The notes beneath the pieces are model-generated. The model had not been told where the DNA came from, did no database searches, and worked only from the letters and a program-made list of their open reading frames with translations. From NCBI RefSeq assembly GCF_000374045.1, contig NZ_KB893381.1:194467-258466 (forward strand): a DNA stretch of 64,000 bases, read 5' to 3'. This DNA is from Segetibacter koreensis DSM 18137 (GTDB lineage: Bacteria > Bacteroidota > Bacteroidia > Chitinophagales > Chitinophagaceae). This document shows, piece by piece, positions 8,950 to 17,294 of this stretch (position 1 is the stretch's first letter; every line of letters begins with the position of its first letter). Position numbers and translations under genes: made by a program.

Positions 8950-11900
8950 ATGAGCCCCTCTGTATTTTCATTCCGAACTGCCGTGGGTATGGCAAAGAAA
9001 GATTTGATCCAAAAAAAACGATTCGGTCAGTTTCTTAATTGCTTCAAAACCATTTGCATTTACCTGTCCTTCTCGCTTGCAACATCTGCAACTTCTTTCG
9101 CCCAAGACATCCTGGTGGGATTAACGTCCGTTGGTGGCCAAAATGGAGCAGGCACAGCTTTCAGTATAAAAACCACGGGCAGCAATTTTCTACTTCACCG
9201 GAATTTCTTAAATGCAGGATATTCTCCACATGGCGACCTTGTGAAAGGCGCCGACGGTTATTTTTATGGGATGACCTCTAGTGGTGGAACGAAAGGTTAT
9301 GGAACTATTTTTAAAATTTCCTCTTCTGGTACGCTAAACATTATTAAGAATTTAGATTATTATACCACTGGCGCTTATCCTTACGGCAGTTTAATACTAA
9401 ACGCTACAGATGGTAGTTTCTATGGCCTCACCTCAAGTGGTGGTGCCAAGGGTTATGGTGTTGTCTTCAAAATTACGCCCACTGGCACGCTGACCATTAT
9501 TAAAAGCCTAGATTACTATACCACCGGCGGTTATCCTTCCGGCAGTTTAATAAAAGCTACCGATGGATACTTTTATGGTCTGACACAAAAAGGAGGTACT
9601 GGGGGGTATGGCACTGTTTTTAAAGTTACACCAACCGGTACTTTTACAGTGCTTAAGAACCTGGCCACAACTACGGGTATCTATCCTTATGGCAGTTTAG
9701 TTCAGGGAAATGACGGTAACTTCTATGGCGTGACTTACCAGGGAGGCACAAATAATTACGGTACTATTTTTAAAATAACTCCAACTGGAACTCTTACTGT
9801 TTTGCACAATCTTAATTATACTCTTACAGACGGATCCAATTCAACTGGTAGTTTAATAAAAGGCAATGATGGTAATTTCTATGGTTTGACTTACTATGGG
9901 GGAAGTAAATATTATGGCGCGATTTTTAGAATAACCCCGGCAGGAAGTTTTAAAGTTTTCGGTAATTTAGATTATTATACCACCGGAGGTTACCCCAGAG
10001 GCAATCTCCTACAGGGAGCTGATGGTAATTTTTATGGCTTGACTTCGGCGGGAGGCACTAACGGAAATGGTACTATTTTTAAGGTTACACCCACCGGTTC
10101 CATAACTGTTTTACGTCATCTAAAAAATACCACTGATGGCAGTAACCCTTATGGAAGCTTGTATAAGAGTAGCGATGGTTACTTCTACGGTTTGACTTAC
10201 CAGGGTGGCACCAGTTATTATAACGGCGGCACTGTTTTTAAAATCTCATCTACAGGTAGCGGCTTTGCCGTATTGGCGCGCTTCCCGGATGATGCAAAAG
10301 GCATATATCCACAGGAAGGCCTTTTACAAGCCAAAGACGGGTATTTTTATGGCACAACGCAGGAGGGTGGCAACTACGGCTACGGCACTATTTTTAAACT
10401 TTGTACCAGTGGTTATTTCGCTACTGTTAGGTCGTTAGAATTAACCGTCAATGGAGGGCGACCTAAAGGTAGCCTGGTACAAGGTACCGATGGATACTTT
10501 TATGGCACTACCTATCAGGGCGGCTCTAAAGGTTATGGTACTATTTTAAAAATTTCCCCGGCCGGCGCTATTACGGTGCTCAAACACCTGGATTATTACA
10601 CAACCGGAGGTTACCCTGAGGGCAGTCTTGTACAAGGCAATGATGGTAACTTCTACGGCACAACTGTTCAGGGGGGCGCAAATAATTATGGCGTTATTTT
10701 TAAAATCTCACCTACCGGTACATTTACAGTATTACGAAGTTTAAGCCCTAATACTGATGGGTACTATCTATACGGCAGCCTGGTAAAAGGCAACGATGGT
10801 AACTTTTATGGTTTGAGTTATGCTGGCGGTCCAGGTGGTTATGGCACTATTTTTAAAATTACTCCAACGGGTACTTTTACAGTTATTAAAAGCTTCAGTT
10901 ATTCTGTCACGGGCGGTAACCCTTATGGTAACAGCCTTCTAGTTGGGAAAGATGGCAACTTTTATGGCCTGACCACTTATGGTGGCACGTATGGTTATGG
11001 AACTGCATTTAGAATAACCCCAACCGGCACATTAACAGTTCTGCATAATTTTTCGAATGCAAAGGAAGGCGGTTATCCAAGAGGTAACTTAGCGCAAGCG
11101 TCAGATGGTGCTTTTTATGGCTTTACAAGCCAGGGCGGCACATACAATGGCGGCACTATATTTAAACTTACATCCTCTAAGGCCTTTACTGTTTTACGTC
11201 ACTTAAATCCAGCGACAGATGGCGGCACTCCGCTCGGAAGCCTGGTGGTTCAGAAGGCAGATCCCAAAGCTGTTGCTCAAAGTATAACAGATGGTGAAGA
11301 TGCGGCAAAAGCGATCACATTAACAGGTATTGGAGGCATACCACTCACGTATACCATAAGTACCCTACCTAAAAATGGTACACTTACCGGCACAGGGGCT
11401 ATCCGAACATATACCCCAAAAGCTAATTACGCTGGCAGAGATTCATTTTATTTTACTACTACCTGGGGTTGTCAAACGTCTTCTCCTGCAAAAGTGTATA
11501 TATCAATAACACAGGTAAATGATGCTCCCGTGCTGAATCATATCGGAAACAAGACTGTAGTGAAAGGTTCTAAACTAACCTTTACTGCCACTGCCACTGA
11601 TGTAGATGCGGGTCAGACAAAAACCTACTCTTTGGTAAATGCTCCGTCTGGCGCGAGTATAGGCACAGGCTCCGGCGTTTTCTCGTGGACACCTGCCACT
11701 GCCGGTAGCTTTACCTTTACCGTAAAAGTTACAGATAATGGTTCACCCAGGCTTTCAGACACAGAAAGCATTACAGTAACCGTTACCAACCCTCCAGCAA
11801 TAATGGCAGAGAGGCCAATAACTGATACTAAAGTGAATTCAGCAGAAAGAAGGCTAATTGTTACTGCTTCACCAAATCCTTCTCCTGTCTATTTCACCGT

Positions 11901-12099
11901 CAATTTCAAAAGTAACAATAACGAGCCTGTGAGCCTTAAAATAATAGATGCAACGGGAAGAATAGTGGAAGTAAAAAGTAACATCGCAGCTAACGGAAGT
12001 ACAAGAATAGGAGATAATTATCGCGCGGGTTTTTACTTCATCGAGGCGTTGCAAGGAAATGAACGAGTAATGCTAAAACTGGTTAAATCAAAGCAATAA
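8950..12099 (+). CDS. Secreted GloVer tandem-repeat protein with Ig-like domain and T9SS sorting domain
   Basis: 1049 residues. A long N-terminal leader (hydrophobic core around 33-50, cleavage near TSFAQ) is followed by about 13 copies of a 52-54-residue repeat. Its core is DGxFYGxTxxGGxxxYGTIFKITPTGTxTVL, from residue 101 to about 775. This is the Gloeo_Verruco (GloVer, TIGR03803) repeat, expected to build a beta-propeller-like solenoid. After it come a cadherin-like segment, an Ig-like domain (VNDAPVLNHIGNKTV, about 855-945) and a C-terminal T9SS sorting domain (ASPNPSPVYFTVNF to the end) for export and surface attachment. A second possible start is Met14 at 8989, which gives a shorter leader. 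Its function is unknown; adhesion or surface scaffolding is inference. Confidence 0.85.
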   Translation: MSPSVFSFRTAVGMAKKDLIQKKRFGQFLNCFKTICIYLSFSLATSATSFAQDILVGLTSVGGQNGAGTAFSIKTTGSNFLLHRNFLNAGYSPHGDLVKGADGYFYGMTSSGGTKGYGTIFKISSSGTLNIIKNLDYYTTGAYPYGSLILNATDGSFYGLTSSGGAKGYGVVFKITPTGTLTIIKSLDYYTTGGYPSGSLIKATDGYFYGLTQKGGTGGYGTVFKVTPTGTFTVLKNLATTTGIYPYGSLVQGNDGNFYGVTYQGGTNNYGTIFKITPTGTLTVLHNLNYTLTDGSNSTGSLIKGNDGNFYGLTYYGGSKYYGAIFRITPAGSFKVFGNLDYYTTGGYPRGNLLQGADGNFYGLTSAGGTNGNGTIFKVTPTGSITVLRHLKNTTDGSNPYGSLYKSSDGYFYGLTYQGGTSYYNGGTVFKISSTGSGFAVLARFPDDAKGIYPQEGLLQAKDGYFYGTTQEGGNYGYGTIFKLCTSGYFATVRSLELTVNGGRPKGSLVQGTDGYFYGTTYQGGSKGYGTILKISPAGAITVLKHLDYYTTGGYPEGSLVQGNDGNFYGTTVQGGANNYGVIFKISPTGTFTVLRSLSPNTDGYYLYGSLVKGNDGNFYGLSYAGGPGGYGTIFKITPTGTFTVIKSFSYSVTGGNPYGNSLLVGKDGNFYGLTTYGGTYGYGTAFRITPTGTLTVLHNFSNAKEGGYPRGNLAQASDGAFYGFTSQGGTYNGGTIFKLTSSKAFTVLRHLNPATDGGTPLGSLVVQKADPKAVAQSITDGEDAAKAITLTGIGGIPLTYTISTLPKNGTLTGTGAIRTYTPKANYAGRDSFYFTTTWGCQTSSPAKVYISITQVNDAPVLNHIGNKTVVKGSKLTFTATATDVDAGQTKTYSLVNAPSGASIGTGSGVFSWTPATAGSFTFTVKVTDNGSPRLSDTESITVTVTNPPAIMAERPITDTKVNSAERRLIVTASPNPSPVYFTVNFKSNNNEPVSLKIIDATGRIVEVKSNIAANGSTRIGDNYRAGFYFIEALQGNERVMLKLVKSKQ

Positions 12100-12120
12100 C
12101 TCTTGCTTTTTATACGCAGT

Positions 12121-12155
12121 AAAAATGGCGGCGACTAAACCGCCATTTTTATTTT
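12121..12155. terminator. Bidirectional terminator between convergent genes
   Basis: A perfect 11-bp stem (AAAAATGGCGG/CCGCCATTTTT) with a short loop and T-runs on both strands. It lies between the GloVer gene (+) and the first branching enzyme gene (-), and fits as terminator for both. Confidence 0.85.
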
Positions 12156-12193
12156 TATCATTTTATATAAGGAATAAGTCATTTAAGTACTTC

Positions 12194-14689
12194 TTACTTC
12201 AAAATTATTCCTGCTAAAGGAGGAAGATTTAGCGTAAGCTTGTATGTGTTTTCTTCTGTATCTATAACCTCTGATCTTACCGTTGGGTTATAAACATCTC
12301 CTGCTCCCCAATAATCTTTAGAATCACTATTAAAGATTTCTTTCCAGTTTTTTTTACCTTTTACATTTATTTCAACATCGTACCATGGTTGCGGCTTCAT
12401 GTTTAAAATAACCAGCAGGTCATCCTTTTCCTGGTTGCCCTTGCGTTTATAAACAAGTATGCATTGATCCCGGTGATTAAGATCGATCCACTCAAATCCT
12501 TCCGAATCAAATTGTTTTTCGTAAAGCGCGGGTTCCTTTTTATACAAGTGATTTAAATCTTTTACACAATGCTGCAGCAAGCGATGAGAACTTTCACTCA
12601 ATAAATTCCATTGCAATTCGCTCTTATAGTTCCATTCGCTGGTGTCACCAAATTCATCACCCATAAAGAGAAGTTTCCCGCCGGGATGAGTGAACATATA
12701 AGTATATAGTAACCGCAGGTTTGCAAACTTCTGCCATATATCGCCAGGCATTTTATAAATCATAGGACTCTTGCCATGCACTACCTCGTCATGGCTCAAA
12801 GGCAACATGAAATTTTCATGGTAATAGTACACCATGCTAAAGGTCAACTGATCCTGGTGCCAGGGCCGGTGTACTGGTTCTCGTTTAAAGTAATTGAGCG
12901 TATCATGCATCCAACCCATCATCCACTTCATGCCAAATCCAATACCTCCCTCAGCAATTGGTTTCGATATTCCCGGCCAGTCTGTAGATTCTTCTGCAAT
13001 GGTTTGAACTCCCTCAAAATCCCGGTAAACCATTTCATTCATTTCTTTTATAAAAGCGATTGCTTCGAGGTTTTCAAAACCTCCCGATTCGTTTGGCTCC
13101 CACTCACCTTCCTTGCGACTATAATCTAATCGAAACATAGATGATACCGCATCTACTCTTATGCCGTCAATATGAAACTTTTCGAACCAAAATCTTGCAT
13201 TGCTTATTAAAAAAGATTTTACCTCTCCCCTTTTATAATTGAAGATGTACGAGTTCCAATCGGGATGAAAGCCTTTTCGCATGTCTGCGTATTCATAAGT
13301 ATGCGCACCATCAAACATAAATAAGCCATGCGAGTCATAAGGAAAATGTGAGGGCACCCAATCTAAAATAACCCCTATATCCTCTTTATGAAAGGCTTCT
13401 ATCAAAGCAGCAAACTCTTGTGGGCAGCCAAAGCGGCTCGTAGGGGCATAATAGCCGGTACCCTGGTAACCCCAGCTGCCATCAAAAGGAAACTCCATTA
13501 CCGGCATAAGTTCTACGTGCGTAAAGCCCATTTCTTTTACGTATGGCACGAGCCGTTCTGTTATTTGCACGTAAGAATTATAACTTTCTTCATCATACCT
13601 GCTGGGGCGCATCCAACTGGCAAGATGAACTTCATATACTGACCACGGAGCACTAAGCGAATTATGTTCTGCCCTTTTTTTCATCCATTGTTCATCCTTC
13701 CAATCATAATTTGTGTCCCAGGTAATAGAAGCTGTTAAAGGCTTTTTTTCCCAGAAATGGCAATAAGGATCTCCTTTATCAATTTGAACGCCGTTATAAC
13801 CATGAATGTGATATTTATAAACTTCGCCCCCCAACACATCTGGTATAAATCCTTCCCAAATGCCTGATCTGTCAAGACGTACAAAAAGAGGATGTGAATG
13901 CTTATCCCAGTCATTGAAATTACCAATCACTGTTACATATGTTGCATTTGGAGCCCAAACTGAAAAATATGTTCCTTTTTTATTCGACACCTCAATCTGT
14001 TTGTTACCAAAGTACTGATAGGCATTATATAAGGTGCCGTGTTGAAAATTTGTAATGACGTCGTCAGAGAATAGAGAATAATTCCAGACGTTTTTTGAAG
14101 TATCGATAAAGGCAGCATCCTCATATTTTTCTTTGATTGGTTGTTGCTCTTTTTCTGTTATGACAGTTTGTGTTTTTTGGGCCACAGAAGTTGCTAAACC
14201 TTCGACTTTTTTAGTCTTCCTGGATTTAGCAACTACCTTGTCTGAAACGATAACTTCGGCTTTGACCTTTGAGACTTTTTCAACTGCAGGCGCAGATATA
14301 TCTATCTCTTTTTTAGAAAGAACCCCTTTTTTTGGTAAAGCAACTGCCTTGTTATTCGTAGCTGAACTTTTCTTTACAGGCGGTGCCGGCACATCAGCTT
14401 GTTTTTTAGCAGCAGAGGCTTTTTTTATTGAAGATGCAGGTAAATCAATTTCTTTTTTAGAAGCTGAAACTTCTTTAGTTGTCGCTGGCACGGCAACATG
14501 TTTCTTAGAAGCTCCAGGTTTTTTTATTGATGCTTCTGTTACATCGGTTTGTCTTTTAGTAGCTGAGTTTTTTTTATCTAAAGCTGTGCCCTTATCAGCT
14601 TGTTTCTTCGCAACTGGGGTCTTCTTAGCAGTAGGCGTTGGATTGGTTGTTTCTTTCTTTATAATTGGATTTTTCTTTTTTTCGGCCAT
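12194..14689 (-). CDS. glgB: 1,4-alpha-glucan branching enzyme, GH13_9 type, with a lysine-rich N-terminal extension
   Basis: 831 residues. Residues from about 200 to the end match a full bacterial GlgB: a CBM48 domain (FSVWAPNATYVTVIGNFNDWD) and the GH13 barrel with DWVPSHFP, GIRVDAVSSM (nucleophile Asp), TIAEEST (acid/base Glu) and LPLSHDEVVHG. It makes alpha-1,6 branches in glycogen. Residues 1-190 are odd: a low-complexity tail rich in Lys, Ala, Ser, Thr and Pro, with loosely repeated units such as SKKEIDLPAS, AKKQADVPAP and SKKEIDISAP, like histone-H1-type tails. The tail has no Met between residue 1 and the catalytic part, so a later start cannot remove it. The second branching enzyme gene lies upstream on the same strand, separated by a terminator. 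Confidence 0.93.
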   Translation of the reverse strand: MAEKKKNPIIKKETTNPTPTAKKTPVAKKQADKGTALDKKNSATKRQTDVTEASIKKPGASKKHVAVPATTKEVSASKKEIDLPASSIKKASAAKKQADVPAPPVKKSSATNNKAVALPKKGVLSKKEIDISAPAVEKVSKVKAEVIVSDKVVAKSRKTKKVEGLATSVAQKTQTVITEKEQQPIKEKYEDAAFIDTSKNVWNYSLFSDDVITNFQHGTLYNAYQYFGNKQIEVSNKKGTYFSVWAPNATYVTVIGNFNDWDKHSHPLFVRLDRSGIWEGFIPDVLGGEVYKYHIHGYNGVQIDKGDPYCHFWEKKPLTASITWDTNYDWKDEQWMKKRAEHNSLSAPWSVYEVHLASWMRPSRYDEESYNSYVQITERLVPYVKEMGFTHVELMPVMEFPFDGSWGYQGTGYYAPTSRFGCPQEFAALIEAFHKEDIGVILDWVPSHFPYDSHGLFMFDGAHTYEYADMRKGFHPDWNSYIFNYKRGEVKSFLISNARFWFEKFHIDGIRVDAVSSMFRLDYSRKEGEWEPNESGGFENLEAIAFIKEMNEMVYRDFEGVQTIAEESTDWPGISKPIAEGGIGFGMKWMMGWMHDTLNYFKREPVHRPWHQDQLTFSMVYYYHENFMLPLSHDEVVHGKSPMIYKMPGDIWQKFANLRLLYTYMFTHPGGKLLFMGDEFGDTSEWNYKSELQWNLLSESSHRLLQHCVKDLNHLYKKEPALYEKQFDSEGFEWIDLNHRDQCILVYKRKGNQEKDDLLVILNMKPQPWYDVEINVKGKKNWKEIFNSDSKDYWGAGDVYNPTVRSEVIDTEENTYKLTLNLPPLAGIILK

Positions 14690-14861
14690 ATTAGTATTTT
14701 TTAAAAAATAAAGAAAAGCATTTCCTGCATTAATTGAAATAAATTATTTATTATATCTGTCGGTTGCTTTATAAAAATGTAAAGATTTTTGTGAAGCTTG
14801 TCCTTGTTTTACCTCGGTTTCGGCCACCATCTACCCGGTGTACCCGGCGCAATTTTCACAT

Positions 14862-14905
14862 AATAAAAAAACCCATGCCCTATAACGACATGAGTTTTTA
14901 TTATT
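14862..14905 (-). terminator. Terminator after the second branching enzyme gene
   Basis: Read on the minus strand, a hairpin with arms AAAACTCATG and CATGGGTTTT (one mismatch) runs into a T-run, 15 bp after the stop of the gene at 14920-16929. It suggests that the two branching enzyme genes are separate transcripts. Confidence 0.7.
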
Positions 14906-14919
14906 AATATCTTTTTATT

Positions 14920-16929
14920 TTATTTCTTCTTCATAACCAACGCAGTTCTGTTGGTAAGGTAGACGCTTACGTTTTGATGTTCGTCTGTTGGATAATCAAT
15001 ACTGTCGTCCACCCTTTCAAATCCTCCAAATTCTTTTTTATCAGAATTAAGTACAATTTGATACGTACCTTTTTCAGGTGCCCAGAACTTGTAACCGAAA
15101 ATGGAATTAGCAGGACTAAAGTTAAAAATGAAAATCAGATTACTCCTTTCAAACACTATCACTTTGTTATTTCCGTCAAGGTGTATCTGTCTTGCACGTT
15201 GCGAGGCAAGTACTTGATTTTCCTTAATGATATGTATCATGGCTTTATCCCAGTTAGCCATGTACTGGTACTTGAGTTCACTGTTATCCACCAGCGACCA
15301 TTGTCTTCTTGCATAATGATGGCTCCAGTTATTGCCTTCCCGCGGAAAATCAACCCATTCAGGATGACCGAATTCGTTACCTATAAAATTCAGATAACCT
15401 TCACCTCCAAGACTTATAGTAAACAGCCGAAGCATTTTATGTAACGCTATTCCGCGGTCAACTATCAGGTTTGGATCATCTAAACGCATGTGGAAATACA
15501 TTTCTTTATCCATTAGCCAGAAAGCAATGCTCTTATCTCCCACTAGTGCCTGGTCGTGCGATTCCGCATATGCAATTGTTTTTTCTTTATAACGGCGATT
15601 GCTTAGAACGTCCCACATTTCATATATATCCCACTCTTCGTCTGTTTTATGTTTCAAAATTTTAATCCAGTAATCAGGTATTCCCATGCCTAACCTGAAG
15701 TCAAATCCACAACCTCCTTCTTCCGGCTTTCTACACAATCCTGGCATGCCACTTACATCTTCGGCTATAGATAATGCATTCTTTTTAAATTCATGAATTA
15801 CATCATTTGCCAATTGCAAATAAGTAACGGCATCCCAGTCAACACCTTCTTTAAAATATTTATCATAATGATCGAAAGAAGTATAGCCGTGATGAAAATA
15901 AAGCATAGAGGTCACTCCGTCAAAACGGTAGCCATCGAAATGAAACTCTTCCAGCCAATACCTTACGTTTGACAGAAGGAATTTTTTTACTTCCCATTTG
16001 CCATAATCAAATAATTTAGAGTCCCAGCCTTCATGGTAACCCCTGCCGCCACTGTGAAAATACTGGTGATCAGTTCCATCAAATTCATTTAATCCCTCCG
16101 CAAGATTTTTTACAGCGTGAGAATGTACTATGTCCATAATGGCAGTAATTCCCAGGCTATGCGCTTTATTTACAAGGTATTTAAGATCTTCAGGAGTTCC
16201 AAACCGTGAAGACGGAGCAAAGAAATTGGAAACATGATAGCCAAATGATCCATAATAAGGATGTTCCATTACTGCCATTAATTGAATAGCATTGTATCCG
16301 CCTTCTTTTATTCTTGGTAAAATTTCGTCGGCGAATTCTCTATAGGTCCCAACCCGTTCATGTTCCTGTGCCATACCTACATGACACTCATAAATAATAG
16401 GTTGCTGAAAATTTTCAGCCAGGTCAAAATTGCTGTCGGTCCATTCAAAGGCTTTTTCAGGGAACCATAACTGCCCGGCAAAATCATACGTTTCAGGGTC
16501 TTGAATTACTTTGCGCATGTATGCGGGAATTCTGTCTTTCGAACCATTTCCAGCTTGTACGTTTACCTTTACTCTACTGCCATGTACAAAAGTTTCTCTG
16601 TATTTGTCATAGGGAAGAAATATTTCCCAATCTCCTTTATCGTTTCTCTCAAGTTTATGAGAAGTTCTGTCCCAGTTATTAAAATCGCCGATTAGGCATA
16701 AACCATGAGCTCCCGGCGCCCACTCTCTATAAGTCCATCCATTTCTGTTTTGGTCGAAGTTGATACCATAGTAATAATGTCCCCTGGCAAAGTTGAGTAA
16801 GCTACCTTCTGCATCCTCAATTTCTTTGCGTGCTCTTTTATAACGCTCAAATCGTTCGTGAACATCATACATGTATGGATCCAACCAGGAATCTTCCTGG
16901 ATTATGGCTAGCTTTTCGATTTGGTTCAT
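14920..16929 (-). CDS. glgB: 1,4-alpha-glucan branching enzyme, GH13_8 (eukaryote-like) type
   Basis: 669 residues without a signal peptide. After an N-terminal CBM48 (YREWAPGAHGLCLIGDFNNWD) comes a GH13 barrel with IMDIVHSHAVKN, the long GTDHQYFHSGGRGYHEGWDS loop, GYRFDGVTSMLY (nucleophile Asp), SIAEDVSGMPG (acid/base Glu) and AYAESHDQALVGDK. The HSHAVKN and YRFDGVTSMLYFHHG signatures are those of subfamily GH13_8, the type found in eukaryotes and some bacteria, and differ from the GH13_9 enzyme just downstream. Both enzymes keep all catalytic residues. Having two branching enzyme types side by side suggests different branch lengths or conditions of use. The start MNQIEKLAII fits the family length. 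Confidence 0.93.
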   Translation of the reverse strand: MNQIEKLAIIQEDSWLDPYMYDVHERFERYKRARKEIEDAEGSLLNFARGHYYYGINFDQNRNGWTYREWAPGAHGLCLIGDFNNWDRTSHKLERNDKGDWEIFLPYDKYRETFVHGSRVKVNVQAGNGSKDRIPAYMRKVIQDPETYDFAGQLWFPEKAFEWTDSNFDLAENFQQPIIYECHVGMAQEHERVGTYREFADEILPRIKEGGYNAIQLMAVMEHPYYGSFGYHVSNFFAPSSRFGTPEDLKYLVNKAHSLGITAIMDIVHSHAVKNLAEGLNEFDGTDHQYFHSGGRGYHEGWDSKLFDYGKWEVKKFLLSNVRYWLEEFHFDGYRFDGVTSMLYFHHGYTSFDHYDKYFKEGVDWDAVTYLQLANDVIHEFKKNALSIAEDVSGMPGLCRKPEEGGCGFDFRLGMGIPDYWIKILKHKTDEEWDIYEMWDVLSNRRYKEKTIAYAESHDQALVGDKSIAFWLMDKEMYFHMRLDDPNLIVDRGIALHKMLRLFTISLGGEGYLNFIGNEFGHPEWVDFPREGNNWSHHYARRQWSLVDNSELKYQYMANWDKAMIHIIKENQVLASQRARQIHLDGNNKVIVFERSNLIFIFNFSPANSIFGYKFWAPEKGTYQIVLNSDKKEFGGFERVDDSIDYPTDEHQNVSVYLTNRTALVMKKK

Positions 16930-17294
16930 AGCAAATAAACTTAGTTGTTTGGTACTAAGCTAGCGAGTTTTATTATATAAAGCAATCATTTTATTTACTC
17001 CGCACAATTGAACTTCAGTTGAAAAACCTTTATACCGGCTTATTCAATAATAATTACTCAAAAAATATGATGAGCCTATCGATTGCTTAAATTTTACCCT
17101 GCTCTGTTTCAGGAGCAACTAGTTATCAACCTTTTTATGGAAATATTCATTTTCTTAATCTAAATCAATCTAAACATGTTTTATGATTTATTCATTCAGC
17201 GTTCACCATTCATCATTAGTAATAACCTTTCCTCCTGTTTCTGTAGCCTTTTGTTTTATTTTTTATACTTTCCAATACCAATAAAATTGTCTGC
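16930..17294. other. Divergent intergenic region between a branching enzyme gene and a TonB-type receptor gene
   Basis: 365 bp, AT-rich and gene-free, expected to carry two divergent promoters. No perfect -7 element, hairpin or RNA gene was recognised. Confidence 0.4.

Noticed and set aside
14133..14711. 192-residue plus-strand frame opposite the lysine-rich tail of GlgB
   Set aside because: It is the antisense of a low-complexity K/A-rich stretch and has no family features.
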